From Microbacterium sp. 67-17 (lineage in GTDB: Bacteria > Actinomycetota > Actinomycetes > Actinomycetales > Microbacteriaceae): a stretch of 64,000 nucleotides of DNA. Numbering within the stretch: position 1 is the stretch's first letter; each line of letters begins with the position of its first letter. The translations under genes were made by a program, and so were the position numbers. The stretch is taken from the NCBI RefSeq assembly GCF_001898325.1, contig NZ_MKTR01000016.1, forward strand, positions 95,181-159,180, given 5' to 3'. The notes under the pieces are model-generated. The model was not told the DNA's origin and did no database searches. It saw nothing but the letters and a program-made list of their open reading frames with translations. Shown piece after piece: positions 46,693 through 54,713 of the stretch.

Positions 46693-47318
46693 CAGCACCG
46701 GGACTGTTCATCACCCTTGAGGGCGGTGACGGGTCGGGCAAGACGACGCAGGCGAGCCTCCTGCGCGACTGGTTGGAGTCCGAAGAGCGCATCGTGGTGC
46801 GCACGCGCGAACCGGGCGGGACAGAGGTCGGTGTCCTCATCCGAGACATCGTCCTGCACCACCGGGGCGAAGTGTCGCCGCGGGCCGAAGCGCTGCTCTA
46901 CGCCGCCGACCGGGCGCACCACATTGCCACGGTTGTGCGCCCGGCTCTGGAGCGGGGCGAGGTCGTCATCCAGGACCGCTACCTCGACTCGTCGGTTGCC
47001 TACCAGGGGGCGGGTCGGGTGCTCGGTCGTGACGAGATCCGCGACCTGTCGCTCTGGGCGACCGAGGGCCTGCTGCCTGATCTGACAGTTCTGCTCGACC
47101 TCGATCCCGCGACGGCACGGGCGAGGCTGGATGCTGCTGACAAGCCCTTCGACCGGCTCGAGGCGGAGCGCGACGAGTTCCACGCCCGGGTGCGCGCCGA
47201 GTATCTTGTGCTGGCTGCCGCCGAGCCCGAGCGCTTCCTCGTGCTGGATGCATCACTGCCGGCAGATGAGATCGCCGAGGCAGTCCGTGCGAGAGTGACG
47301 GCTCTGCTCGCGCTGTAA
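46689..47318 (+). CDS. tmk: thymidylate kinase
   Basis: A 209-residue dTMP kinase making dTDP. P-loop EGGDGSGKTTQ, the DR(X) motif in VIQDRYLDSSVAYQGAGR and the LDLDPATARARLD segment are present. GTG start overlaps the topA stop (GTGA). It lies in the conserved topA-tmk-holB run of Actinobacteria. Confidence 0.96.
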   Translation: MTAPGLFITLEGGDGSGKTTQASLLRDWLESEERIVVRTREPGGTEVGVLIRDIVLHHRGEVSPRAEALLYAADRAHHIATVVRPALERGEVVIQDRYLDSSVAYQGAGRVLGRDEIRDLSLWATEGLLPDLTVLLDLDPATARARLDAADKPFDRLEAERDEFHARVRAEYLVLAAAEPERFLVLDASLPADEIAEAVRARVTALLAL

Positions 47319-47364
47319 CGCGGGCCGTGGTGGCGGCTCACGGCACATCGTCGGATGCCGCGGC

Positions 47365-47370
47365 TACGCT
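47365..47370 (+). promoter_or_regulatory. candidate -10 for leaderless holB
   Basis: TACGCT lies 7 bp before the holB ATG at 47378. Confidence 0.35.
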
Positions 47371-47377
47371 GGTCTGC

Positions 47378-48550
47378 ATGCAGGCAGCGCCCCCCGAACA
47401 GGTTGTGCCCTGGGGCGCCGTGTGGGGTCAGCCCGAGGCTGTCGCGCAGTTCCAGGCCGCGGCATCCGACCCCGACGCGCTCGCCCACGCCTGGCTCATC
47501 ACCGGGCCGCCGGGCTCAGGCCGCTCGACGCTCGCTGCGGCGTTCGCGGCAGCACTCATTGCCGACCCCGGCGACGAGGCGACGATGCGTCAGGTGATCG
47601 CGCGGACGCACCCCGATGTGACGGTCCTCCGCACCGAGCAGGTGATCATCCGCATCGACCAAGCCCGCCAGCTCGTCGAGCGCGCGTACTTCGCCCCCTC
47701 GCTCGGCCGGTACCGGGTGATCATCGTCGAAGATGCCGACCGCATGGCCGAGCGCACCTCCAATGTTCTGCTCAAGGCGCTCGAAGAGCCCCCTGAGCGC
47801 ACCGTGTGGGTGCTGTGTGCACCCAGCGACGCGGACCTTCTTCCCACCATCCGTTCCCGGGTGCGGGTGGTGCGCCTGCGCGAGCCCGATGTCGCCGATG
47901 TGGCTGCGCTCATCGCGCAGCGCACGGGAGCGGACCCGGTCACCGCCGAGCAGTCCGCCCGGCACGCGCAACGGCACATTGGGATGGCGCAGCGGCTCGC
48001 CACGGATGCCGAGGCTCGCGCGCGTCGCGATCTGACGCTGCGTGCCGCGCTCGGTGTTCGCAGCGTCGGCGATGCCGTCGATGTCGCAGGTCGCATCGTC
48101 CAGGCAGCCACCGACGACGCCAAAGCACTCACCGTCGAGCGAGACGAGGCGGAACGCGAGAGTCTGAAGCGCACCCTCGGGATCGCAGAAGGCGCCGCTG
48201 TTCCCCCCGCCGTCCGAGCGCAGATCAACGCTCTCGAAGAGGATCAGAAGCGCCGCGCGACCAGGAGCCTGCGTGACGGGATCGATCGTGTCCTCACGGA
48301 TCTGCAGTCTCTGTACCGTGATGTGCTCATGATCCAGTTCGGCAGGGTCGATGCGGCCGGGGAGAGCATCCTGATCAACCGGGAGATGGATACCGACCTC
48401 CGCGGCCTCGCGGGGGCGTGGTCGCCGCAGCGGACGCTCGTCGTGCTCGACGAGATCGCCCGCACGCGCCGGAACCTCGAACAGAACGTCGCGCCGACCC
48501 TCGCGCTCGAGAGCCTGCTCATCACCGTCTCGTCGGGAAGGACACCATGA
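47378..48550 (+). CDS. holB: DNA polymerase III subunit delta prime
   Basis: A 390-residue clamp-loader subunit. The AAA+ fold has a degenerate Walker A GPPGSGRST, DVTVLRTEQ, VIIVEDADRM as Walker B and the VLCAPSDADLLPTIRSR sensor-1 segment; the short zinc motif of other clamp-loader ATPases is absent. Consistent with delta prime, which need not hydrolyse ATP. It partners dnaX in this window. Its stop overlaps the lipoprotein hydrolase ATG. Confidence 0.92.
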   Translation: MQAAPPEQVVPWGAVWGQPEAVAQFQAAASDPDALAHAWLITGPPGSGRSTLAAAFAAALIADPGDEATMRQVIARTHPDVTVLRTEQVIIRIDQARQLVERAYFAPSLGRYRVIIVEDADRMAERTSNVLLKALEEPPERTVWVLCAPSDADLLPTIRSRVRVVRLREPDVADVAALIAQRTGADPVTAEQSARHAQRHIGMAQRLATDAEARARRDLTLRAALGVRSVGDAVDVAGRIVQAATDDAKALTVERDEAERESLKRTLGIAEGAAVPPAVRAQINALEEDQKRRATRSLRDGIDRVLTDLQSLYRDVLMIQFGRVDAAGESILINREMDTDLRGLAGAWSPQRTLVVLDEIARTRRNLEQNVAPTLALESLLITVSSGRTP

Positions 48551-50094
48551 CCGCACGCCTCACTCGACGCATCCTGACCGCGAGCGCCCTGGCGGTGGCG
48601 GCAACTGTCGCGCTCGCCGGGTGCTACCTCATTCCGATGCCGGATCAGAGCGCTGCCCCGCACCGTTCTCCGACGCCGATCACCGACGGGGTAGCCCCGG
48701 ACCTGCTGCCCTTCTATCAGCAGACGCTCGACTGGACTGATTGCGGTGGCGACTTCGACTGCACCACCGTCACGGCCCCCCTCGACTGGAGCGATCCGGA
48801 GGCGGGCACGATCGATCTCTCCGTCATCCGTCACGCGGCAACCGACAGCGATCCGCTCGGGTCGCTCCTGACCAATCCTGGCGGGCCGGGAGCCAGCGGC
48901 GTAGATCTCGTGCGCGACTCCCTGGATTACGCCGTCGGACAGGCTCTGCAGGAAAACTACGACGTCATTGGTTTCGATCCTCGCGGAGTCGGTGAATCCA
49001 CCGCCGTCACCTGTCTGGATGCCGCCGGCATGGACTCGTTCGTCTTCGACATCCCGCCCGGGCAGCGCCGCTCTGCGGAATGGGACGCGTTCGTCGTCGA
49101 GAAGCAGAAGACTTTCGCTGCCGCGTGCGAGCAGAACAGCGACGGCATCCTGCCGTTCATCACCACCGAGAACGCGGCGCAGGACATGGATCTGCTGCGC
49201 GCCGTTCTCGGCGACGAGAAGCTCAATTACCTCGGCTACTCGTACGGGACGTTCCTCGGCGCCACGTACGCGAAGCACTACCCGGATCGTGTCGGGCGTC
49301 TCGTGCTCGACGGCGCGATCGATCCCTCCTTGAGCGGGCTGGATGTCTCCACGCAACAGGCGATCGGCTTCGAGAACGCGCTTCGTGCCTATATGGCCTC
49401 GTGCGTTGGCCAAAGCGACTGCCCGTTCACCGGTTCGGTCGATGAGGCCATGGGCGACCTCGCAATCCTGCTGGCCAGTGTCGACCGCGACCCGATCCGC
49501 AACAGCGACGGCCGGATGCTGGGTGCCGACTCACTCGTAACGGCGATCGTCACCGCACTGTATGCGCAAGAGAGTTGGCCGTACCTGACGCAGGCGCTCA
49601 CCGACGCGCTGCAGGGCGAGGCGAGCACCGCATTCTCGCTCGCCGACTTCTACTACAACCGGCAGGACGGCCAGTATCTCGACAACTCGACCGAGGCGTT
49701 CCTCACCTACAACTGCATGGACTACCCGGCTGACGAAACGGATGCCGAGCACGCTGCGTCTCAGGCGGCTATCGCCCAGCAGGCTCCGACCATCGCCCCG
49801 TACTGGGAGAGCGTGAACCTGTGCGATGTATGGCCCTATGCGCCGACCGGTGTTCGGGAGCCGATCACGGCGGCTGGAGCCGAGCCGATCGTGGTGATCG
49901 GTACGACCGGTGACCCCGCCACACCCTACGACTGGTCGGTTGCTCTGGCCGATCAACTCGAGTCGGGCGTGCTCATCACGCGCGTGGGCGAGGGGCACAC
50001 CGGGTACAACAAGGGCAATGTCTGCGTGGATGATGCCGTCGAGGCCTACTTCATCGACGGCATCGTGCCGCCTGACGGCCTCGTCTGCCAGTAA
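48547..50094 (+). CDS. secreted alpha/beta hydrolase lipoprotein (tripeptidyl aminopeptidase-like)
   Basis: A 515-residue exported hydrolase. A signal peptide ends with lipobox LAGC (cysteine near residue 26). The alpha/beta hydrolase fold shows TNPGGPGASG, the oxyanion region, FDPRGVGES, and the nucleophile Ser232 in LGYSYGT. The C-terminal TAP-like domain carries VIGTTGDPATPYDWSVALAD, with the acid Asp, and GEGHTGY with the active histidine. Similar to Streptomyces SlpD/SlpE tripeptidyl aminopeptidases. ATGA overlap with holB is conserved in Actinobacteria. Confidence 0.88.
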   Translation: MTARLTRRILTASALAVAATVALAGCYLIPMPDQSAAPHRSPTPITDGVAPDLLPFYQQTLDWTDCGGDFDCTTVTAPLDWSDPEAGTIDLSVIRHAATDSDPLGSLLTNPGGPGASGVDLVRDSLDYAVGQALQENYDVIGFDPRGVGESTAVTCLDAAGMDSFVFDIPPGQRRSAEWDAFVVEKQKTFAAACEQNSDGILPFITTENAAQDMDLLRAVLGDEKLNYLGYSYGTFLGATYAKHYPDRVGRLVLDGAIDPSLSGLDVSTQQAIGFENALRAYMASCVGQSDCPFTGSVDEAMGDLAILLASVDRDPIRNSDGRMLGADSLVTAIVTALYAQESWPYLTQALTDALQGEASTAFSLADFYYNRQDGQYLDNSTEAFLTYNCMDYPADETDAEHAASQAAIAQQAPTIAPYWESVNLCDVWPYAPTGVREPITAAGAEPIVVIGTTGDPATPYDWSVALADQLESGVLITRVGEGHTGYNKGNVCVDDAVEAYFIDGIVPPDGLVCQ

Positions 50095-50127
50095 CGACCG
50101 GTGGTCACGAGCCAGGTGCGGACACGG

Positions 50128-50133
50128 TAAGAT
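50128..50133 (+). promoter_or_regulatory. candidate -10 of tRNA-Thr
   Basis: TAAGAT ends 29 bp before the tRNA 5' end; the -35 is not clear. Confidence 0.3.
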
Positions 50134-50162
50134 CGTTGATCGTGCATCGCGCGAGCGATCAC

Positions 50163-50235
50163 GCCACCTTAGCTCAGACGGCAGAGCGATTCACTCGTAA
50201 TGAATAGGTCAAGGGTTCGATTCCCTTAGGTGGCT
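50163..50235 (+). tRNA. tRNA-Thr (anticodon CGT)
   Basis: Acceptor GCCACCT/AGGTGGC with discriminator T, CCA not encoded. The anticodon arm is ATTCA-CTCGTAA-TGAAT, giving anticodon CGU. T arm AAGGGTTCGATTCCCTT is canonical. Confidence 0.95.
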
Positions 50236-50249
50236 CTGAACGAGAAGAG
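50218..50249 (+). repeat. 32-bp direct repeat, copy 1 (tRNA-Thr 3' end)
   Basis: Begins CGATTCCCTTAGGTGGC in the T arm and runs to GAACGAGAAGAG in the left arm of the downstream hairpin. It is identical to 50365-50396. Confidence 0.85.
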
Positions 50250-50279
50250 ACCGTCCGCAGGGCGGCCTGTTCTCGTTCA
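50237..50279 (+). terminator. hairpin after tRNA-Thr
   Basis: TGAACGAGAA (50237-50246) pairs perfectly with TTCTCGTTCA (50270-50279); an inner CCGTCC/GGGCGG stem extends it. No T-tract follows. Confidence 0.65.
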
Positions 50280-50304
50280 TCGCCCGAGGAGCGAACCCTT
50301 GGGT

Positions 50305-50396
50305 GGGCCCACGCCGCCGGGGACTCCGGGCGCCGCGTAGCGGCGGCTGGAGTGGCGGTGGGGACGATTCCCTTAGGTGGCTCTGAACGAGAAGAG
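50305..50396 (+). repeat. tRNA-associated hairpin element, copy 2, with tRNA-Thr 3'-end copy
   Basis: 50305-50363 is a 59-bp imperfect palindrome (GGGCCCAC...GTA loop...GGTGGGG) aligning gap-free with the copy after tRNA-Pro. It is followed at 50365-50396 by an exact 32-bp copy of the tRNA-Thr 3' end. The ribosome-binding site of the next gene (GAGGAG) begins within the last bases of the copy. Confidence 0.7.
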
Positions 50397-50404
50397 GAGC
50401 CTCA

Positions 50405-50791
50405 GTGCCCCCCGCGCTTGCTATTGCTCTCGAGATCTACACCTGGATCGGGCTTGGCGCGGCTGTCGTGCTGGGGATCATGGCGTTGATCGCCTGGGTA
50501 GCCGATGGGTCATGGGTGCCGGTGCGTGCAGTTGTCACGGCCACGCCGGTCGGCCCGGTGGTGCGGTGGTTCGATGAGGGCGGCATCCTGGGCGAAGCCC
50601 CGCTCCCACCCGGCGCGAGCGTGCACGATGAAGAGGTCGAGCTGTGGGCGCGCCTCGGCCGGCACGATACCGTTCGCGTTTCTCGGACGTCGCCTTTCGT
50701 GCGTTCGCTTGCTCGCCTGACCGCAGGCTTCGCGGCGCTTGCGCTCATCGGCCTTGTCGTCTCGGTCGTGCTGCTGTTCCTCGAGGGCTGA
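50405..50791 (+). CDS. hypothetical membrane protein, two helices
   Basis: A 128-residue protein with hydrophobic helices at about residues 5-30 and 102-126 and a soluble middle of about 65 residues. No family recognised. GTG start with GAGGAG 6 bp upstream; this site lies at the edge of the tRNA-Thr 3'-end copy. The central stretch ALPPGASVHDEEVELWARL suggests a small conserved domain of unknown role. Confidence 0.6.
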   Translation: MPPALAIALEIYTWIGLGAAVVLGIMALIAWVADGSWVPVRAVVTATPVGPVVRWFDEGGILGEAPLPPGASVHDEEVELWARLGRHDTVRVSRTSPFVRSLARLTAGFAALALIGLVVSVVLLFLEG

Positions 50792-50798
50792 GCCTGCC

Positions 50799-51755
50799 TC
50801 AGGCAAGCGCCAGCAGCACGCCGGCGCTCAGGGCCAGGGCAAGACCCAGCCATTGGACGGCCGCGACGCGCTCGCGAAGCACGACGGCGGCGAGCAGGAT
50901 CGTCCCGGCCGGGTAGAGCGCAGTGAGTGCCGCCACGATCGAGAGATCCCCGAGGCGTAGGGCGGCCAAAAGCAGAACGTTCGCGATGACATCGAGCACG
51001 CCACACACGACGGCGAGTCCCCAACCTGCAGGACCGGATCGCGTCGGGGTCATCACGTTCATGCGCGCGTGCTCGAGATCGGCGTGGCCGGTGGGTGTGG
51101 CGCCGAGCTCGGTCCCGCCCGCTCGCAGGGCGGATGCTGCGCCTTGTCCGCGCCGCACGGCCGAGATGATCATCACCGTGACGACGATCGTCGTGATGAG
51201 CGAGTTCGTCGCTCGGTTGGCGATCATCGGCACCAGACCGCTGTCGTCGCCGGCCTGATCGAGAGCGATGAGGAAAGCCCCGATAGCGAGCCCTGACCCC
51301 ACGGCCATCACGAGTCCGCGCCCGGACGGCCTCACTGCCCCTTGACCGGGAATGAACCCAACGAGCACAACGGCGACCAAGGCGACGCCGAGCCCCGCGT
51401 ATCCCGTGATTGTGAGGTTCTCACCTCCGATCGTGAGACCCCAGATCATCGGTGCGATAGCCCCGGTGACTGCGGTCACGGGAGAGAGGATGCTCATGGG
51501 GCCGATCGCGAGGCACGCGTAGAGCAAGACGATGGCGATCACGCCGAAGACGCCGGAGAGGGCACCCCAGGCGGCATCCTCGATGTTCCAGCTCGCCCCG
51601 AGCACGGGTACCAGCGCGAACAGAACAACGAGCCCGCTCAGGGCGGCGGTCGCCGTCACCACGATCGAGCGCAGGCGCCTAGCCGCCAGCCCGCCGAAGA
51701 AGTCGGCGGCACCGTAAATGAACGCTCCCAGGAGCGCGACGGATGCCGATACCAT
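50799..51755 (-). CDS. EamA/DMT family transporter
   Basis: A 318-residue protein with about ten helices in two EamA halves. The N-terminus VALLGAFIYGAADFFGGLAA and the C-terminal ALYPAGTILLAAVVLRERV followed by QWLGLALALSAGVLLAL are typical of drug/metabolite exporters; an extra cytoplasmic loop of about 30 residues lies near 205-235. Substrate unknown. A TATCGT lies 6 bp before the ATG, so the message may be leaderless. Divergent from the MMPL gene. Confidence 0.82.
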   Translation of the reverse strand: MVSASVALLGAFIYGAADFFGGLAARRLRSIVVTATAALSGLVVLFALVPVLGASWNIEDAAWGALSGVFGVIAIVLLYACLAIGPMSILSPVTAVTGAIAPMIWGLTIGGENLTITGYAGLGVALVAVVLVGFIPGQGAVRPSGRGLVMAVGSGLAIGAFLIALDQAGDDSGLVPMIANRATNSLITTIVVTVMIISAVRRGQGAASALRAGGTELGATPTGHADLEHARMNVMTPTRSGPAGWGLAVVCGVLDVIANVLLLAALRLGDLSIVAALTALYPAGTILLAAVVLRERVAAVQWLGLALALSAGVLLALA

Positions 51756-51761
51756 CCGTCA

Positions 51762-51767
51762 ACGATA
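51762..51767 (-). promoter_or_regulatory. candidate -10 for leaderless EamA gene
   Basis: On the minus strand TATCGT lies 6 bp before the ATG at 51755. Confidence 0.45.
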
Positions 51768-51790
51768 GGGGTTGCGTCTGCACCCCATTA

Positions 51791-51805
51791 GCTAGATAAA
51801 CTAGC
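51791..51805. promoter_or_regulatory. promoter and operator candidate of the MMPL gene
   Basis: TAAACT (51797-51802) lies 6 bp before the ATG at 51809. It is embedded in GCTAG-ATAAA-CTAGC (51791-51805), a 5-bp inverted repeat. A repressor bound there would block the -10. Confidence 0.5.
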
Positions 51806-51808
51806 GAT

Positions 51809-54115
51809 ATGGGTCCAGTGAAAGAGCGTCTGCGTCCGTCGCGGTGGTTGCGAATCGGCATCCCCGCACTTCTCGTCCTGATCTGGGTCGGGGTGGGCTC
51901 GGTCGGCGGACCCTACTTCGGAAAGGTCGACGAGGTCGCCAGCAACGACCAGTCGAGCTTCCTCCCGGAGAGCGCGGACGCAACGCGCGTGGCCGAGCGA
52001 CTGCCGGATTTCTTGGGTGACGAAGCAATTCCTGCCGTCCTCGTCGTCACGGGCGACGGTGAGCTCACCGATGACCAGCTCGCCGAAGTGCAGACCCTTG
52101 TCGACGAGATCGCGGGCATCGACGGTGTGCTTGATGGGGTATCGCCAGCGGTGGTCTCGGATGACGGTGAAGCGGTTCAGGTCTTCATCCCGATCGACTC
52201 GTCGGGTGAAGTACGCGAGATCGTCGAAGAAATCCGCACTCTCGTCACCGACGAGCTGCAGGCTCCGCTCGAGGGGTGGGTCACCGGGCCGGCCGGATTC
52301 ACCTCCGACCTCGTCAAGGGCTTCCTCGGGATTGACGGGCTGTTGCTGATCGTCGCGCTGGTGGCGGTGTTCGTCATCCTGGTGATCGTCTACCGATCGC
52401 CGCTGCTGCCGATCCTCGTGCTCATGACCTCGACCTTCGCGCTGACCGTCGCGCTCTTGGTCGTATGGTGGCTCGCCTACGCCGGCGTGTTCGTCCTCAA
52501 CGGTCAGGTTCAGGGCATCCTGTTCATCCTCGTGATCGGTGCGGCAACCGACTACGCGCTGCTCTATGTCGCGAGGTTCCGAGAGGCGATCGGCGAGGGT
52601 GAGCCCCGATGGAACGCGACCCTGCGCGCCTGGAAGGGATCGTTCGAGCCGATCCTCGCGTCGGGCGGCACGGTCATAGCTGGTCTGCTCATCCTGCTGC
52701 TGTCCGACCTTGCGACCAACCGGGCTCTCGGGCCCATCGCTTCGATCGGTATCGCGTTCGCAATGCTCTCTGCCCTCACCTTTCTGCCCGCGCTGCTCGC
52801 TCTGTTCGGTCGCGCGGCGTTCTGGCCGTTCATCCCGAAGCACGGCCTCGCGGAGCTTCCCGATGACTTCACCAAGCCGGTCAAGGGATTCTGGCCACGC
52901 CAAGCGCGACTCATCGCACGCCGCTCGCGCCCGGTCTGGATCATCACGACGATCGCGCTGCTGGTGGCAGCACTCGGTGTCACCCAGTTCAAAGCGGATG
53001 GCGTGGCATCCAGCGACCTTGTCCTGGGATATTCCGAGGCTCGAGACGGGCAGGATGTTCTCGCCGAGCACTTCCCGGCAGGCTCCGGTAGCCCCGTGTA
53101 CGTGATCGTTCCCGAGAGCGAGCTTGCCGCCGCGGTCACGATCCTCGACGACAGCGCCGGGATCGACTCGGTCTCCGTCGCCTCCGAGGACTCACCGAGC
53201 GGACAGGCCCCGGTGTCGGTCGAGAACGGGGAGCCGGTCTTCACGGCCTTCGGGCCGCCGGGTACTCCGGCCCCGAGTCCCACCGTCTCGGACGGCGACG
53301 TGCTTGTGATCGCGACGCTGACGGATGCCGCGGACTCGGTCGAGGCCGAGCAAACCGTGCGCGACCTTCGCGTCGCATTCACCGACGAGCTCGGCGACGG
53401 TGTCGCGCTGGTCGGCGGTGTCACAGCGACGGATGTCGACTCCAACGACACCTCGATCCGTGATCGCACTGTCATCATCCCGATCGTGCTGGTCGTCATC
53501 CTGCTGATCCTGATGCTGCTCCTGCGGGCCGTGGTCGCGCCGGTCCTGCTGATCCTCACGGTTGTCGTGTCGTTCGGCTCGGCTCTCGGTGTCAGTGCGC
53601 TCGTCTTCGACTACGTCCTCGGATTCCCGGGCGCAGACCCGGCCGTTCCGCTCTATGGGTTCGTGTTCCTCGTCGCCCTCGGCGTCGACTACAACATCTT
53701 CTTGATGTCCCGCGTGCGAGAGGAGTCACTCGTGCACGGGACGCGGCGCGGCATCCTGCGCGGCCTCGTGGCAACCGGCGGCGTCATCACATCCGCTGGG
53801 CTCGTGCTTGCCGCGACCTTCGCGGCGCTCGGGGTCATCCCGATCCTGTTCCTCGCACAACTCGCGTTTATTGTCGCGTTCGGTGTGCTGCTCGACACCT
53901 TCGTCGTGCGGTCCCTGCTCGTGCCCGCACTGGCGTATGACATCGGGCGGGCGATCTGGTGGCCGTCGAAGCTCTGGCGGCGCGGACCCGAAGTGGTGGG
54001 CACGGTTCGCGACCCGCGATCGGCTGAACCGGTGGAGGCGACCCTGCTCGAGGGCGACTCGCAGCCCCTCAGCCGTCGCGCACTGCGCGAGGCCCGGGAT
54101 TCCGACGACGGGTGA
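51809..54115 (+). CDS. MMPL family RND transporter
   Basis: A 768-residue transporter with two copies of the MMPL unit: one helix, an extracytoplasmic domain (about 40-170), then a group of helices; repeated from about 375. The signature VIGAATDYALLYVARFREAI and its second-half counterpart ALGVDYNIFLMSRVREESL carry the buried aspartates used for proton coupling. Actinobacterial homologues export lipids or drugs. The start is leaderless-like. No adjacent TetR regulator is seen. Confidence 0.92.
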   Translation: MGPVKERLRPSRWLRIGIPALLVLIWVGVGSVGGPYFGKVDEVASNDQSSFLPESADATRVAERLPDFLGDEAIPAVLVVTGDGELTDDQLAEVQTLVDEIAGIDGVLDGVSPAVVSDDGEAVQVFIPIDSSGEVREIVEEIRTLVTDELQAPLEGWVTGPAGFTSDLVKGFLGIDGLLLIVALVAVFVILVIVYRSPLLPILVLMTSTFALTVALLVVWWLAYAGVFVLNGQVQGILFILVIGAATDYALLYVARFREAIGEGEPRWNATLRAWKGSFEPILASGGTVIAGLLILLLSDLATNRALGPIASIGIAFAMLSALTFLPALLALFGRAAFWPFIPKHGLAELPDDFTKPVKGFWPRQARLIARRSRPVWIITTIALLVAALGVTQFKADGVASSDLVLGYSEARDGQDVLAEHFPAGSGSPVYVIVPESELAAAVTILDDSAGIDSVSVASEDSPSGQAPVSVENGEPVFTAFGPPGTPAPSPTVSDGDVLVIATLTDAADSVEAEQTVRDLRVAFTDELGDGVALVGGVTATDVDSNDTSIRDRTVIIPIVLVVILLILMLLLRAVVAPVLLILTVVVSFGSALGVSALVFDYVLGFPGADPAVPLYGFVFLVALGVDYNIFLMSRVREESLVHGTRRGILRGLVATGGVITSAGLVLAATFAALGVIPILFLAQLAFIVAFGVLLDTFVVRSLLVPALAYDIGRAIWWPSKLWRRGPEVVGTVRDPRSAEPVEATLLEGDSQPLSRRALREARDSDDG

Positions 54116-54122
54116 ACGAGCG

Positions 54123-54128
54123 TAGCCT
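54123..54128 (+). promoter_or_regulatory. candidate -10 for leaderless amidase gene
   Basis: TAGCCT lies 6 bp before the ATG at 54135, in the 19-bp gap after the MMPL gene. Confidence 0.45.
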
Positions 54129-54134
54129 TGAGGC

Positions 54135-54713
54135 ATGGGTAGGGCACTGTTCATCGTCGATGTCCAGAACGACTTCACCGAAGGCGGGGCACTTGGTGTC
54201 GAAGGCGGGGACGCCGTAGCCGAACGGATCTCGCAGTACCTCGTGACACACGCCGAGGAGTACGACATCATCGTCGCCTCGCGCGACTGGCACCATCCCG
54301 ATCACGACAATGGCGGGCATTTTCATCCTGAGCCAGACTTCGTCGACACCTGGCCGGTCCACTGCGTCAGCGGCACGGAGGGCGCCGAGTACGATCCGGC
54401 GTTCGACACGGCATCCGTCACCCACCATGTGAAGAAGGGGCAGGGCGAACCGGCGTACTCGCTGTTCGAGGGGACGACGGATGACGGCGCCAAGGTGTCG
54501 GATCTGCTGACCGAGCACGGCATCCTCGAGGTGGATGTCGCGGGGATCGCTACCGACTACTGCGTGCGGGCCTCGGCCCTGGATGCCATCGCGCACGGCA
54601 GGCGGGTGCGGGTGATCACGAACCTCATTGCGGGGGTTGCTGTCGAGTCGAGTGACGCCGCGCTCGCCGAGGTTGCGTACGCCGGAGCGGAACTGGTCGA
54701 GATCCCGACCTGA
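54135..54713 (+). CDS. pncA: isochorismatase-family nicotinamidase
   Basis: A 192-residue cysteine hydrolase. The catalytic triad is visible: Asp in FIVDVQNDFTEGG, Lys in THHVKKGQG, and Cys in GIATDYCVRASALDA. The metal site Asp/His residues occur in SRDWHHPDH. This arrangement is that of PncA-type nicotinamidases, converting nicotinamide to nicotinate in NAD salvage. Length is normal. The stop abuts the convergent chrA gene. Confidence 0.85.
   Translation: MGRALFIVDVQNDFTEGGALGVEGGDAVAERISQYLVTHAEEYDIIVASRDWHHPDHDNGGHFHPEPDFVDTWPVHCVSGTEGAEYDPAFDTASVTHHVKKGQGEPAYSLFEGTTDDGAKVSDLLTEHGILEVDVAGIATDYCVRASALDAIAHGRRVRVITNLIAGVAVESSDAALAEVAYAGAELVEIPT

Noticed and set aside
43831-46698. 955-codon open frame on the minus strand
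   Set aside because: Antisense to topA, whose motifs are intact over the full length.
50377-50577. 66-codon frame starting in the tRNA-Thr 3'-end copy
   Set aside because: It is out of frame with the membrane protein at 50405, which has a better start and clear helices.
51788-53071. 427-codon minus-strand frame over the MMPL gene
   Set aside because: Shadow of the transporter; composition is highly charged and unlike any protein family.
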